IMG/VR virus record: IMGVR_UViG_3300048836_000651
Location: 1 to 23,719 of that record
Length of the DNA: 23,719 nt
Origin: a virus
Strand: one strand, 5' to 3'
Shown in pieces: positions 1-6,876 of the stretch. Each line of letters opens with the position of its first letter. Positions within the stretch are counted from its first letter, which is position 1. Under the pieces are notes generated by a model. The model did not search any database, had not been told where the DNA came from, and saw only the letters and a program-made list of their open reading frames with translations. Both the position numbers and the translations under genes were made by a program.

Positions 1-80
1 GGTTCGGAACTCGGTGGTTCTCCCCATCAGTTCTCCCTAACTTCCAGGTGGCCGGGGAGAGCCGGTGTGAAGATATTTTT
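1..80. other. Unassigned stretch upstream of tRNA-Ser with inverted repeats
   Basis: No gene is recognised here. The + strand contains a short inverted repeat at the very start (GTTC/GAAC) and a longer one, GGTTCTCCCC near 16-25 against GGGGAGAGCC near 55-64, which can pair over ten positions with one G-U pair. This could be the end of a structured host RNA cut by the window edge, or simply a leader of the tRNA transcript. I looked for the signal recognition particle RNA core (GGTCCGGAAGGAAGCAGCC type) and did not see it. Confidence 0.3.
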
Positions 81-169
81 GGAGCGGTATCGAAGTGGTC
101 ATAACGGGGCTGATTCGAAATCAGTTTGGGCGAAAGCCCACGTGGGTTCAAATCCCACCCGCTCCGCCA
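81..169 (+). tRNA. tRNA-Ser (anticodon CGA)
   Basis: The sequence folds as a class II tRNA. The acceptor arm GGAGCGG (81-87) pairs with CCGCTCC (159-165), followed by discriminator G and an encoded CCA (167-169). The anticodon stem GCTGA/TCAGT encloses the loop TTCGAAA with anticodon CGA, which reads UCG serine codons. A long variable arm TGGGC-GAAA-GCCCA is typical of tRNA-Ser, and the T arm is GTGGG-TTCAAAT-CCCAC. It is the only accepted gene on the + strand and probably belongs to the host chromosome, with the phage element beginning just downstream. Confidence 0.95.
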
Positions 170-174
170 TAAAT

Positions 175-195
175 AGACTACAAGTTTGGTAGTCT
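175..195. repeat. 7-bp inverted repeat just downstream of tRNA-Ser
   Basis: AGACTAC (175-181) and GTAGTCT (189-195) are perfect complements separated by 7 bases. The repeat lies between the tRNA 3' end and its terminator. Its right arm, GGTAGTC, resembles the start of the direct repeats farther on (GGTAGTCCGTGT). It could be a hairpin in the tRNA trailer or part of a recombinase binding site; the sequence does not decide between them. Confidence 0.35.
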
Positions 196-208
196 TAATC
201 AGAACAGT

Positions 209-234
209 AAAAAGCCCGCTTCGGCGGGCTTTTT
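209..234 (+). terminator. Rho-independent terminator after tRNA-Ser
   Basis: A seven-pair stem AGCCCGC (213-219) / GCGGGCT (224-230) closes on a TTCG tetraloop and is flanked by an A-run before and a T-run after. The T-tail on + fits termination of the tRNA transcript. The symmetrical A-run means it could also act on the minus strand. Confidence 0.9.
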
Positions 235-307
235 ACGTACCTTTAAAGCAATTCGGACAAATTGTTTTAAAGGCAAAGGACAAGTCAAAATTGGAAGATC
301 AGAAAGG

Positions 308-389
308 TAGTCCGTGTAATAATTGCCCCCGGTTTCAAATGCAGGGGTAGTCCGTGTAAAAGTATGCAACCGTAAGGGCTAGTCCGTGT
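308..389. repeat. Three direct repeats TAGTCCGTGT at the probable element edge
   Basis: Exact copies of TAGTCCGTGT occur at 308-317, 348-357 and 380-389, start-to-start distances 40 and 32. The first two extend to GGTAGTCCGTGTAA. They lie between the tRNA terminator and the terminator of the recombinase operon, in a stretch with no credible gene. Their position next to serine recombinase genes suggests a role in the attachment region or in recombinase or accessory factor binding, but this is inference from position only. Confidence 0.6.
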
Positions 390-410
390 TTTTATATAAT
401 GTCAGACGGA

Positions 411-440
411 AAAAGGGCGGTTTAACGTGACCGCCCTTTT
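411..440 (-). terminator. Terminator of the recombinase operon
   Basis: An 11-pair stem, AAAAGGGCGGT (411-421) with ACCGCCCTTTT (430-440), closes on an 8-base loop. It begins 6 bases beyond the stop codon of the downstream recombinase (447-449). On the minus strand the stem runs into a T-run, so it should end the minus-strand transcript of the recombinase cassette. It is symmetrical enough to work in both directions. Confidence 0.85.
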
Positions 441-446
441 CGTGTT

Positions 447-2051
447 TTATTTGCCCAGAACACTGACTCTGATTTGCCGTCCATCTTTGAATTCAACAAC
501 GATATCGCTCTCCCTGTAAACAATGATTCGCTCCGCTGTACGACGCCACAAGGTTTCATCAAACCCGAGCAGGATATCACCCTGTACTTTAAGTTCTTCA
601 AGAAAATTCATAATCTTGGTATTCTTAACCGAGCGCGAGGTAATCTCAGAAGCAATATCATCCAGTCTTGCTTTTACCGCATCATATCGCCCGATGAGCT
701 TTTTGTGCTGTGTGGCAAGTGCCGGGTCATTGCCCCGCCGGGCTTTTTCATCGATGCAATTTTTAACGAGAGTATATAACTCATCTTGCTGTTCCCACAG
801 GGTTGCCGTTTCCTTTTCTAAAGCACTGACATCGGTGAGCATTTCAATAACAGGTTCATAGTCCGATATATATTGCTCCTTTTGACGAATAATTTGATTG
901 AATGCAGTAACAAAAGCATATTCCAGCTGGTTGTCTGTCAGGTGCGGCGTATGGCAGTTAACCTTACCCTTCACCCGGTATTTTTCGTTGCACTGCCAAA
1001 TCATCCGCTGGAGACGTTCGCCTCCGGTTGTGGTGCGCCACGTTTTCGCACCGAAAGTCCCGCCGCATTCTCCGCATATAATCTGACTGGAAAAGGTATG
1101 CGTACAAGTACGCGTTTTCCCGCTATGTTTCTGCTTGTGGAGTTCAGCCTGAACCAAATCAAAAACCTCCGGGCGAATAATCGCCTCATGGCTTCCTTTG
1201 ACATGATATTGCGGTGCTTCACCCTCGTTTTTCTTGCGTGACTTTTGTAAAAAATCCACGCCTACTGTTTTTTGAAGAAGGGCTTCGCCTTTATATTTCT
1301 CATTTTGCAGGATGCTCCGAACCGTGGAAACCGACCATGTTTCCTTACCTCCCGGCGAAAGGACACCTTTATTTTCAAGTTTGCGAGCGATGGCGTTAGG
1401 TGTCATGCCGTGCAGAAAATCTGAAAAAATATCCCGTATAATTTTTGCTTCGGCTTCAATTACTTGAGGACGACCATCTTCTCCTTGTTCGTAACCGAGA
1501 AACCGCTTATATGGTAGATAAACATTACCCGCCTCAAAACTGCGGCGCTTGCCCCAGCTGACATTTTCACTGATGGAACGCGACTCTTCCTGCGCCAGCG
1601 ACGACATGATGGTGATCAGTAATTCGCCCTTTCCGTCGAATGTCCAAATGTTTTCTTTCTCAAAAAACACCTCAACACCAGCAGCTTTCAAATCCCGAAC
1701 AGCGGTCAAGGAATCCACAGTGTTTCTGGCAAAGCGTGAAACTGACTTTGTCAGGATTAGGTCAATTTTACCGGATAATGCATCAGCAATCATCTGTTTA
1801 AAACCGTCGCGCCGCTTGGTATTGACTGCGCTGATGCCCTCGTCAGTATATACCTCCACGAATTCCCATTCGGTATTTCCAATGATTTTCTTTGTATAAA
1901 ACTCAACCTGTGCAGTGAAGGAGGTTTCCTGTTCATCCGCATCGGTACTGACTCTGGCATAGGCGGCGGTACGCCGTTTATTTGTTGTGTCAAATGGGTT
2001 CTGCCGCTGCGAGGTCAGCGTGGCAGGAATTGTTGTGATATTAGGTTTCAC
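447..2051 (-). CDS. Large serine recombinase (second of tandem pair)
   Basis: This is a large serine recombinase that would cut and rejoin DNA for integration and excision. From a GTG start it is 534 residues. The resolvase domain carries YARVS with the probable nucleophile Ser35 and the catalytic SRFARN segment near 105-110. The Recombinase domain spans about 185-300, and the zinc ribbon has CGEC at 326-329 with further Cys near 354 and 366. A helical region at about 375-500 fits the coiled-coil insertion of large serine integrases, before a short basic C-terminus. A longer reading frame begins about 100 bases earlier, but that part overlaps the preceding gene. The GTG at 2051 overlaps the upstream stop by 11 bases and follows a GGAGAGGAG ribosome site, so it is preferred. 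It is translationally coupled to the first recombinase and followed by a strong terminator. Confidence 0.9.
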   Translation of the reverse strand: MKPNITTIPATLTSQRQNPFDTTNKRRTAAYARVSTDADEQETSFTAQVEFYTKKIIGNTEWEFVEVYTDEGISAVNTKRRDGFKQMIADALSGKIDLILTKSVSRFARNTVDSLTAVRDLKAAGVEVFFEKENIWTFDGKGELLITIMSSLAQEESRSISENVSWGKRRSFEAGNVYLPYKRFLGYEQGEDGRPQVIEAEAKIIRDIFSDFLHGMTPNAIARKLENKGVLSPGGKETWSVSTVRSILQNEKYKGEALLQKTVGVDFLQKSRKKNEGEAPQYHVKGSHEAIIRPEVFDLVQAELHKQKHSGKTRTCTHTFSSQIICGECGGTFGAKTWRTTTGGERLQRMIWQCNEKYRVKGKVNCHTPHLTDNQLEYAFVTAFNQIIRQKEQYISDYEPVIEMLTDVSALEKETATLWEQQDELYTLVKNCIDEKARRGNDPALATQHKKLIGRYDAVKARLDDIASEITSRSVKNTKIMNFLEELKVQGDILLGFDETLWRRTAERIIVYRESDIVVEFKDGRQIRVSVLGK

Positions 2052-3312
2052 GTTTTCGTTTACTCCTCTCCAAGGCTTTCTGCCGAGCAGCTTCCCGCAT
2101 TTCAGGTGTCCAGCTGTTTTTGCGGGAAGGATTTTCCCACTCGGATTCATGGACAGAACCGTCCTTCATTATAAATATCAGACGATTCCTGCCCGGAATT
2201 ACAATTTCTAAAATGGCATCCAAGCCGCCAACCTCGGCAACCTTGACGTCTAGGATATCCTCAGAGATTTGCTGGCTGTCGCACTCTGCTTTGCCGAGGG
2301 TATTAAAAGTCGCGCATATCCACACAATCTTTTCGTAGCGCGTTCCTGCCGAGGCGTGTTTGCGCCGATAAGAAGTACCGCATTTGCCGCAGCGGATCAA
2401 GCCGGTATACGGATAGACCGCAGGTGCTTGCGGCGCTGTGGGGCGTTTGTCTGCCCTACGCGCAATTTCCTGCTGCACCGCTGCAAAAGTGTCCCGACTG
2501 ATAATTTCCTCATGGCTTTTAGAAACGTAGTATTGTGGTAACTGCCCGATATTTTTCACTTTACGCTTGGTAATGTGATTCTCCACAAAAGTTTTCTGTA
2601 AAAGCATATCTCCTTGATATTTTTCATTCCGAAGCATTCCGGCGATGCCGTTCTTACTAAAAGAAATATCTCTCTTTCGGTACTTTTTCATGATGCTGAT
2701 AATGCCCATACCGGAAAGGTAGTCAGCAAATATCTCCCTGACAATTTCGGCTTCTTCGGGAACAACCAGCAGTTTGCCCTGCTCCAGCCGGAAGCCGAAC
2801 ATGGTCATGCTGCCGATTTTACCTTCCTTGAAATCGTTTCGGATACGCCACTTGCAGTTTTCAGAGACGCTCCGGCTTTCCTCCTGCGCGTATGAAGAGA
2901 GGATGGATAACATCAGTTCTCCATCCCCGCTATTTGAGTGGATATTCTGTTCTTCGAAGTAGACATCCACCCCCAGATTCTTAAGTTCCCGCACCGATGC
3001 GAGGATGGTGACGGTGTTGCGGGCGAACCGGGAAATTGACTTTGTAATGACAATGTCAATGTTGCCTGCACGGCACTCAGAAAGCATTCGTTGGAAATCC
3101 GGGCGCTGCTCTTTTGTGCCAGTAAATGCCTCATCAACGAACACGCCACCAAATTCCCAATCCGGGTTCTTCCCGATGAATTCAGTATAGTAATCGATTT
3201 GCGCCGAAAGGCTATGAAGCATGGTTTCTTTGCCGGAGGAAACCCGCGCGTAAGCAGCCACACGCTTTAGTGTCGGCAGTTCCGGCAAAGCCTCAATTTT
3301 GTTGATTTGCAT
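2041..3312 (-). CDS. Large serine recombinase (first of tandem pair)
   Basis: This 423-residue recombinase is related to, but clearly different from, the one that follows it. The N-terminal resolvase domain has YARVS with probable nucleophile Ser25 and SRFARN near 94-99. The Recombinase domain spans about 165-280. The zinc ribbon has CGKC at 308-311 and further Cys near 333 and 344. After the ribbon only about 75 residues remain, so the long coiled-coil insertion seen in its partner appears to be missing. The C-terminus is basic and ends in KRKRET. An AGAGGTG ribosome site precedes the ATG. Known two-recombinase systems such as CcrA/CcrB suggest a shared role, but whether these two act together is inference. 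Confidence 0.9.
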   Translation of the reverse strand: MQINKIEALPELPTLKRVAAYARVSSGKETMLHSLSAQIDYYTEFIGKNPDWEFGGVFVDEAFTGTKEQRPDFQRMLSECRAGNIDIVITKSISRFARNTVTILASVRELKNLGVDVYFEEQNIHSNSGDGELMLSILSSYAQEESRSVSENCKWRIRNDFKEGKIGSMTMFGFRLEQGKLLVVPEEAEIVREIFADYLSGMGIISIMKKYRKRDISFSKNGIAGMLRNEKYQGDMLLQKTFVENHITKRKVKNIGQLPQYYVSKSHEEIISRDTFAAVQQEIARRADKRPTAPQAPAVYPYTGLIRCGKCGTSYRRKHASAGTRYEKIVWICATFNTLGKAECDSQQISEDILDVKVAEVGGLDAILEIVIPGRNRLIFIMKDGSVHESEWENPSRKNSWTPEMREAARQKALERSKRKRET

Positions 3313-3364
3313 GAAAATTCACCTCTTTTCCCGTTACCATTAACGCTCTGAATGGGGTCAGAAG

Positions 3365-3544
3365 TCAAGTCAATGATTTTGGATTCGCGGTGCTTCCGGC
3401 AATGAGAGGCGCATACTTTTTCAGAAATATACTTCTGATTTTTATGTACTCATCTTTTGTAATATATTCATTTGCAAGAAGCCGGTCGGCGATTGCTATC
3501 GCCCCGGCAAAATCGCACTCGCGCTGTAACTGATCCTTAGTCAT
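3365..3544 (-). CDS. Small SHOCT-like protein
   Basis: This 59-residue protein begins MTKDQLQREC and ends at a TGA at 3365-3367. Its middle, from LLANEYITKDEY to KKYAPL, resembles the SHOCT short C-terminal domain: a pair of small helices with the pattern L-L-x-x-x-x-I-T-x-x-E-Y/F. The ATG at 3544 overlaps the stop of the upstream HTH gene by 8 bases, and a GAGGTG ribosome site sits about 5 bases before it, so translation is probably coupled. It lies between the HTH/zinc-finger gene and the two recombinases. That position suggests an accessory part of the integration cassette, such as a directionality or regulatory factor, but no function can be read from sequence alone. Confidence 0.75.
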   Translation of the reverse strand: MTKDQLQRECDFAGAIAIADRLLANEYITKDEYIKIRSIFLKKYAPLIAGSTANPKSLT

Positions 3545-3935
3545 GAGGCACCTCTCCGAATCGATCTTTTATGAAACAATCGTGGGAACAATACTTTCTG
3601 ATTGTCTTGCCGTAATAGGAAAACTCCTTATGACAACAGGCGCAAACGGCACTGTTATTAGGCTTTCGGTTTTTGCCCCACCATTCGTTCCGGCATTGGT
3701 CGGAGCAGAATTTTCGCGGAGGGGCATCAGCTTTTTTCTCCAATACACAACCGCAGTTGCGGCAACCGTTTTTGAAATGCTTGGATTTATCCGATAAATT
3801 TGCATTTGCGATCTGATTACGCCAACAAAAGGATTTCACCGTTCCTTGGGGCAGCTTGACAGCATCGGCAATTTCCGCATAGCCGCGTCCCTGACGGCGC
3901 ATTTCCGTTATTCGTTTCTTTTGCGCCTCCGTCAT
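3537..3935 (-). CDS. HTH and zinc-finger protein (sigma-70-like helper of the recombinase cassette)
   Basis: The 132-residue protein starts with a helix-turn-helix of the sigma-region-4/Trfa type at about 7-40 (ITEMRRQGRGYAEIADAV, then LPQGTVKSFCWRN). Two Cys-rich finger-like units follow: Cys58, Cys61, Cys77 and Cys81, then Cys98, Cys101, Cys116 and Cys120. Proteins of this layout are often annotated as RNA polymerase sigma factors, but only the HTH supports that; a DNA-binding accessory or regulator is safer. A GGGGAGGTG ribosome site precedes the ATG. It is the first gene of the cassette and overlaps the SHOCT-like gene by 8 bases, then the two recombinases follow, so all four probably form one transcript. 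Confidence 0.75.
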   Translation of the reverse strand: MTEAQKKRITEMRRQGRGYAEIADAVKLPQGTVKSFCWRNQIANANLSDKSKHFKNGCRNCGCVLEKKADAPPRKFCSDQCRNEWWGKNRKPNNSAVCACCHKEFSYYGKTIRKYCSHDCFIKDRFGEVPHD

Positions 3936-3990
3936 AAAAACACCTCCCCATAAACATCACTATTAAAATGTATATGCAGAAGTGATTGTC

Positions 3991-4005
3991 CGTTATTTTA
4001 TAACG
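3991..4005. promoter_or_regulatory. Short palindrome upstream of the recombinase cassette
   Basis: CGTTAT (3991-3996) and ATAACG (4000-4005) form a perfect inverted repeat around TTT. It sits in the 75-base AT-rich gap between the tail-tip gene stop and the HTH/zinc-finger gene, where a cassette promoter would be expected on the minus strand. I see no convincing pair of -35 and -10 boxes, so this is only a candidate operator. Confidence 0.3.
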
Positions 4006-4010
4006 CATTT

Positions 4011-6362
4011 TCAAAGGCTCAAAATCAACTCGTGAATCTGAGTCATCACATCCGCTTTCGGTCTGCCGGTAGTCAGCGGAATCCAACCGAATGCGTCCAC
4101 GTCAAAGGTTGATGTGTTACAGTTATAGTTGTTTATGAGATCAATCACCGGGTTCAGCGCCGAGCGGATTTCAAGAATGTGAAATACCCAGTCCCGCACC
4201 TCTGTTACACCAGCCGTGATTGCCTTTGACCAGCTGAATGCCGTCATTCCATAATAATTGCGTACGGTATTGACCGCCGTCCGAATTGCCAGAATATGCG
4301 AAGCCTTCACATGGGTGACATTCGGGATAATTTCCTCAAATGGCGACGGCAGCACCGTGATGGTACGGCTGACTGTCACGCTGGAGGAATAATCATCGTG
4401 GGACTCGAAGCGAACAGTATAAGTTCCGGGTGCGGTGGTATTGTCCTGAAAAACCGCCCGGTCTCCCTCGCCGAATGTCCCGCCTTTGCAGAAATGCTCC
4501 GGATGATCCACGCTGTTCAGCCATACGCCCGAAGTGCTGTATATAAAAAGTGTCTGATCCTCGCCGTCCGCATCCGCCCCCACTTGAATGAGATAGCGCG
4601 GGTTTTGGTTATAGGTGACACTGCCGTTCTTAGGCGCTGTAATTGTCAGCGTTGCGGGAACGGTATTCATTTTTATGCTGTTGCTGATGACATAGGGTGA
4701 AACCGCGTTCAGCGTGTCGGTTACAGCAATGCGATATCGGGTGAATGTGCCGGGAACATTGGATGGCGTCGCCGTATATGTTCCTGATGATGCGCTGGAT
4801 ACGACGGTAGCCACCGTTTCCCATGTTCCCCAAGTGGAGTTATTTGTAGAGGTGGACTGCTGGATAATGTAGTTCTTGATAGCGCTCGTTCCGGCTATCG
4901 TGCCACTCCATGTCAGTGCCGCACTGGGGGTGACATAAATGAGTGGGCTGGCGGTAAAGGCGGCGGGCGGTGTGGCAAGAATGTTTTTGCGGACATTGTT
5001 CGTGGTAATTTTCCAAGGTGAAAAATATACGCTGCCCGCTGTACCCTGCACCCGGATGCGGTAACGCAGATAATTGCCTCGCACCGTTGACGGGGCGGTA
5101 TTCAGACTGCCGCTGCCGGAGGCGGAGGCAATCACACCTACCGCGCTCCATTCGCCCCAAGTTATACCGTCCGAGGATTCGCTGGACTCCAATTCATACC
5201 CGGTGATCGCGTTGCCAGCCCCGCCCAAAGCGCCGCTCCAGGTCAGAGTCACGGTACTTTCCGCAATAGTCGCAGAGAAAGCAAACACTGTAGGTTCTGT
5301 GCAAGCGGAAACCGCGCATAGAACGCTGTTGCTGACCGCCTCATTGGAGTAGACATCCAGCGTATCAATCGTCCATAAACCATACCGGGTGTAAGTGCCG
5401 GAAACATTAGTCGCCGCAACCACCTGGCTGCCGCTGGATGAGGACAGCTCGAAGTTTTCCAGCACAGACCATGATGTCCATGTGGCATTGTCCGTGGAGG
5501 TTTGGCTGGCAATCATATACCCCTTGATGGGACTGCTGCCGCCTGACGCACCGCTCCAAGTCAGGATGACAGGTTCGGTACTGTGTATAAGGGGCGCGGC
5601 AGAAATGCTCGTTGCCGGTTGGGGCGGCGTATTTTTCCGCACAGAGTTCGTGGAGATCTTCCAGCCGGAATAATAACTCTCACCGGCAGCACCACGCGTC
5701 CGTACCTGAAAGCGGCGGTAATTGCCGCGCGTGGCTGGAGGCGCAACCGAGACGCTTCCGCTGGTGGCTGTGGTCGTGACGGTGGTCAGCGCCGTCCAGC
5801 TACCCCATGTGGAGTTATTGGAGGAATCGCTGTACTGGATTTCATAGGAAGAAATGGCATTGTTCGTACCGCCTGATGCGCCGCTCCAAGACAGCGTGAC
5901 ATTTCCCTCCGCCACAGTTTGGTTGACGGAGCAAGCGGTAGGCGCTCCGGCAGCGGTGGTCAGAAGCGCCAAGCTGAGAACGGTATAGCTGGAATTGTCA
6001 ATCACGCCGGACGAAAGCGTGAGCCGCCCATCCGAAACCACCTGAAAGCGCACACCCTGCGTGGCGTTGCCGGTGGTGGAGGAAGCGGTCACCGTGACAT
6101 AGCGAAGCCGGGGCGTTGTTCCGTCCCAATTGTCGTTGTCCTCCTGCTTGATTCTGACCGTGGAGGACGAGCCGTTGACTGTAACCGTACAAAGCAAAGC
6201 GTACCCATTATGGATATACGAGCCGGAGGAGCCGAGCGCGGCTGAAATGGTGAAATTGTAAGTCATCTGGCTGTTGCTCGGTCGGCTTCGGGTGTATGTA
6301 ATTGTATAATTGACCGTTGGACTGCTTCCGGCAGACAGAACAACGCCGTTAATATCCGCCAT
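4011..6362 (-). CDS. FN3-rich tail tip / tail fibre protein
   Basis: The 783-residue protein is probably a tail-tip or receptor-binding appendage. Residues 1-135 form a beta-rich N-terminal domain. Four fibronectin-III-like modules follow at about 140-244, 249-348, 354-460 and 465-565, each with a TWSG or SWSG strand and a TW(G/T).W segment. Modules 1 and 3 share an RGNY...NSVRKN-type ending, and 2 and 4 share a GTYTRY/GTFTRY...SNS ending, so the pair has been duplicated (ABAB). A further Ig-like domain spans about 570-671. The C-terminus (about 683-783) has short helical repeats of the HILAIR / HILEIR type. It is the last tail gene before the recombinase cassette. A GAGGTG site precedes the ATG. 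Receptor binding is inferred from position and domains. Confidence 0.75.
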   Translation of the reverse strand: MADINGVVLSAGSSPTVNYTITYTRSRPSNSQMTYNFTISAALGSSGSYIHNGYALLCTVTVNGSSSTVRIKQEDNDNWDGTTPRLRYVTVTASSTTGNATQGVRFQVVSDGRLTLSSGVIDNSSYTVLSLALLTTAAGAPTACSVNQTVAEGNVTLSWSGASGGTNNAISSYEIQYSDSSNNSTWGSWTALTTVTTTATSGSVSVAPPATRGNYRRFQVRTRGAAGESYYSGWKISTNSVRKNTPPQPATSISAAPLIHSTEPVILTWSGASGGSSPIKGYMIASQTSTDNATWTSWSVLENFELSSSSGSQVVAATNVSGTYTRYGLWTIDTLDVYSNEAVSNSVLCAVSACTEPTVFAFSATIAESTVTLTWSGALGGAGNAITGYELESSESSDGITWGEWSAVGVIASASGSGSLNTAPSTVRGNYLRYRIRVQGTAGSVYFSPWKITTNNVRKNILATPPAAFTASPLIYVTPSAALTWSGTIAGTSAIKNYIIQQSTSTNNSTWGTWETVATVVSSASSGTYTATPSNVPGTFTRYRIAVTDTLNAVSPYVISNSIKMNTVPATLTITAPKNGSVTYNQNPRYLIQVGADADGEDQTLFIYSTSGVWLNSVDHPEHFCKGGTFGEGDRAVFQDNTTAPGTYTVRFESHDDYSSSVTVSRTITVLPSPFEEIIPNVTHVKASHILAIRTAVNTVRNYYGMTAFSWSKAITAGVTEVRDWVFHILEIRSALNPVIDLINNYNCNTSTFDVDAFGWIPLTTGRPKADVMTQIHELILSL

Positions 6363-6372
6363 TCAAATCACC

Positions 6373-6876
6373 TCACTCATACACCGCAGACACCAGCGAA
6401 TTAACAAGTCCGCATAAAGACGAATTGAGCCTCGTGTCCGTGATGTAGTCGGATGTAATGGCAACCGCACCCTTTGGCACAGAAATATCGGCGATACCTA
6501 ATTCGTAGATGTCGCTGGTTCGAGTCAACTCCGGCGCGGAAGGAGTATCTGCCGCCACGCCCGTTTTAACCGCCAGCAGAATGTTTCTCTCCACATTGCT
6601 CCAGCGGACAACGATGCGGTCTACCCTCGGATAGACACCGTTTGCCGTGGCGATCACTAAATCCATTGGCGTTGTGTTTTCATAGTGGTAGCCATTGATA
6701 AATGCCATCCCGGCTTGCGCGGTCACGTTCATGCCCGTTGTCATGACGATTTTTAAGTTGTCAGCTGTTCTGTAAAAGATGCCGTTGCTGACTAAGCTGC
6801 CGAAATAAGCGGCAAAATCCGTCGCGTCATATACACGGTCGCCGCCTGAAGAGTTAAAAAAACCGCTTTTCTCCAT
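6373..6876 (-). CDS. Phage baseplate-associated structural protein
   Basis: The 167-residue protein starts MEKSGFFNS and contains ITSDYITDTR near the C-terminus, a pattern seen in small tail-tip and baseplate proteins of Gram-positive siphophages. Its N-terminal half, up to AGMAFINGYHY, fits a domain that attaches receptor-binding proteins to the baseplate. The ATG overlaps the stop of the upstream Gp37-like gene by one base (TAATG), behind an AAGGAGTGAGG ribosome site. It stands between the Gp37-like protein and the FN3 protein. I am confident that it is a virion structural gene and less sure of the exact role. Confidence 0.65.
   Translation of the reverse strand: MEKSGFFNSSGGDRVYDATDFAAYFGSLVSNGIFYRTADNLKIVMTTGMNVTAQAGMAFINGYHYENTTPMDLVIATANGVYPRVDRIVVRWSNVERNILLAVKTGVAADTPSAPELTRTSDIYELGIADISVPKGAVAITSDYITDTRLNSSLCGLVNSLVSAVYE

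Noticed and set aside
1-80. Possible signal recognition particle RNA upstream of tRNA-Ser
   Set aside because: The conserved apical core of that RNA is not present in the visible part.
308-389. Possible CRISPR array from the three TAGTCCGTGT repeats
   Set aside because: Repeats are only 10 bases, spacing is uneven (40 and 32), and no cas genes are present.
2052-2150. N-terminal extension of the downstream recombinase
   Set aside because: These codons lie fully inside the preceding recombinase gene; the GTG at 2051 has a better ribosome site and only a short overlap.
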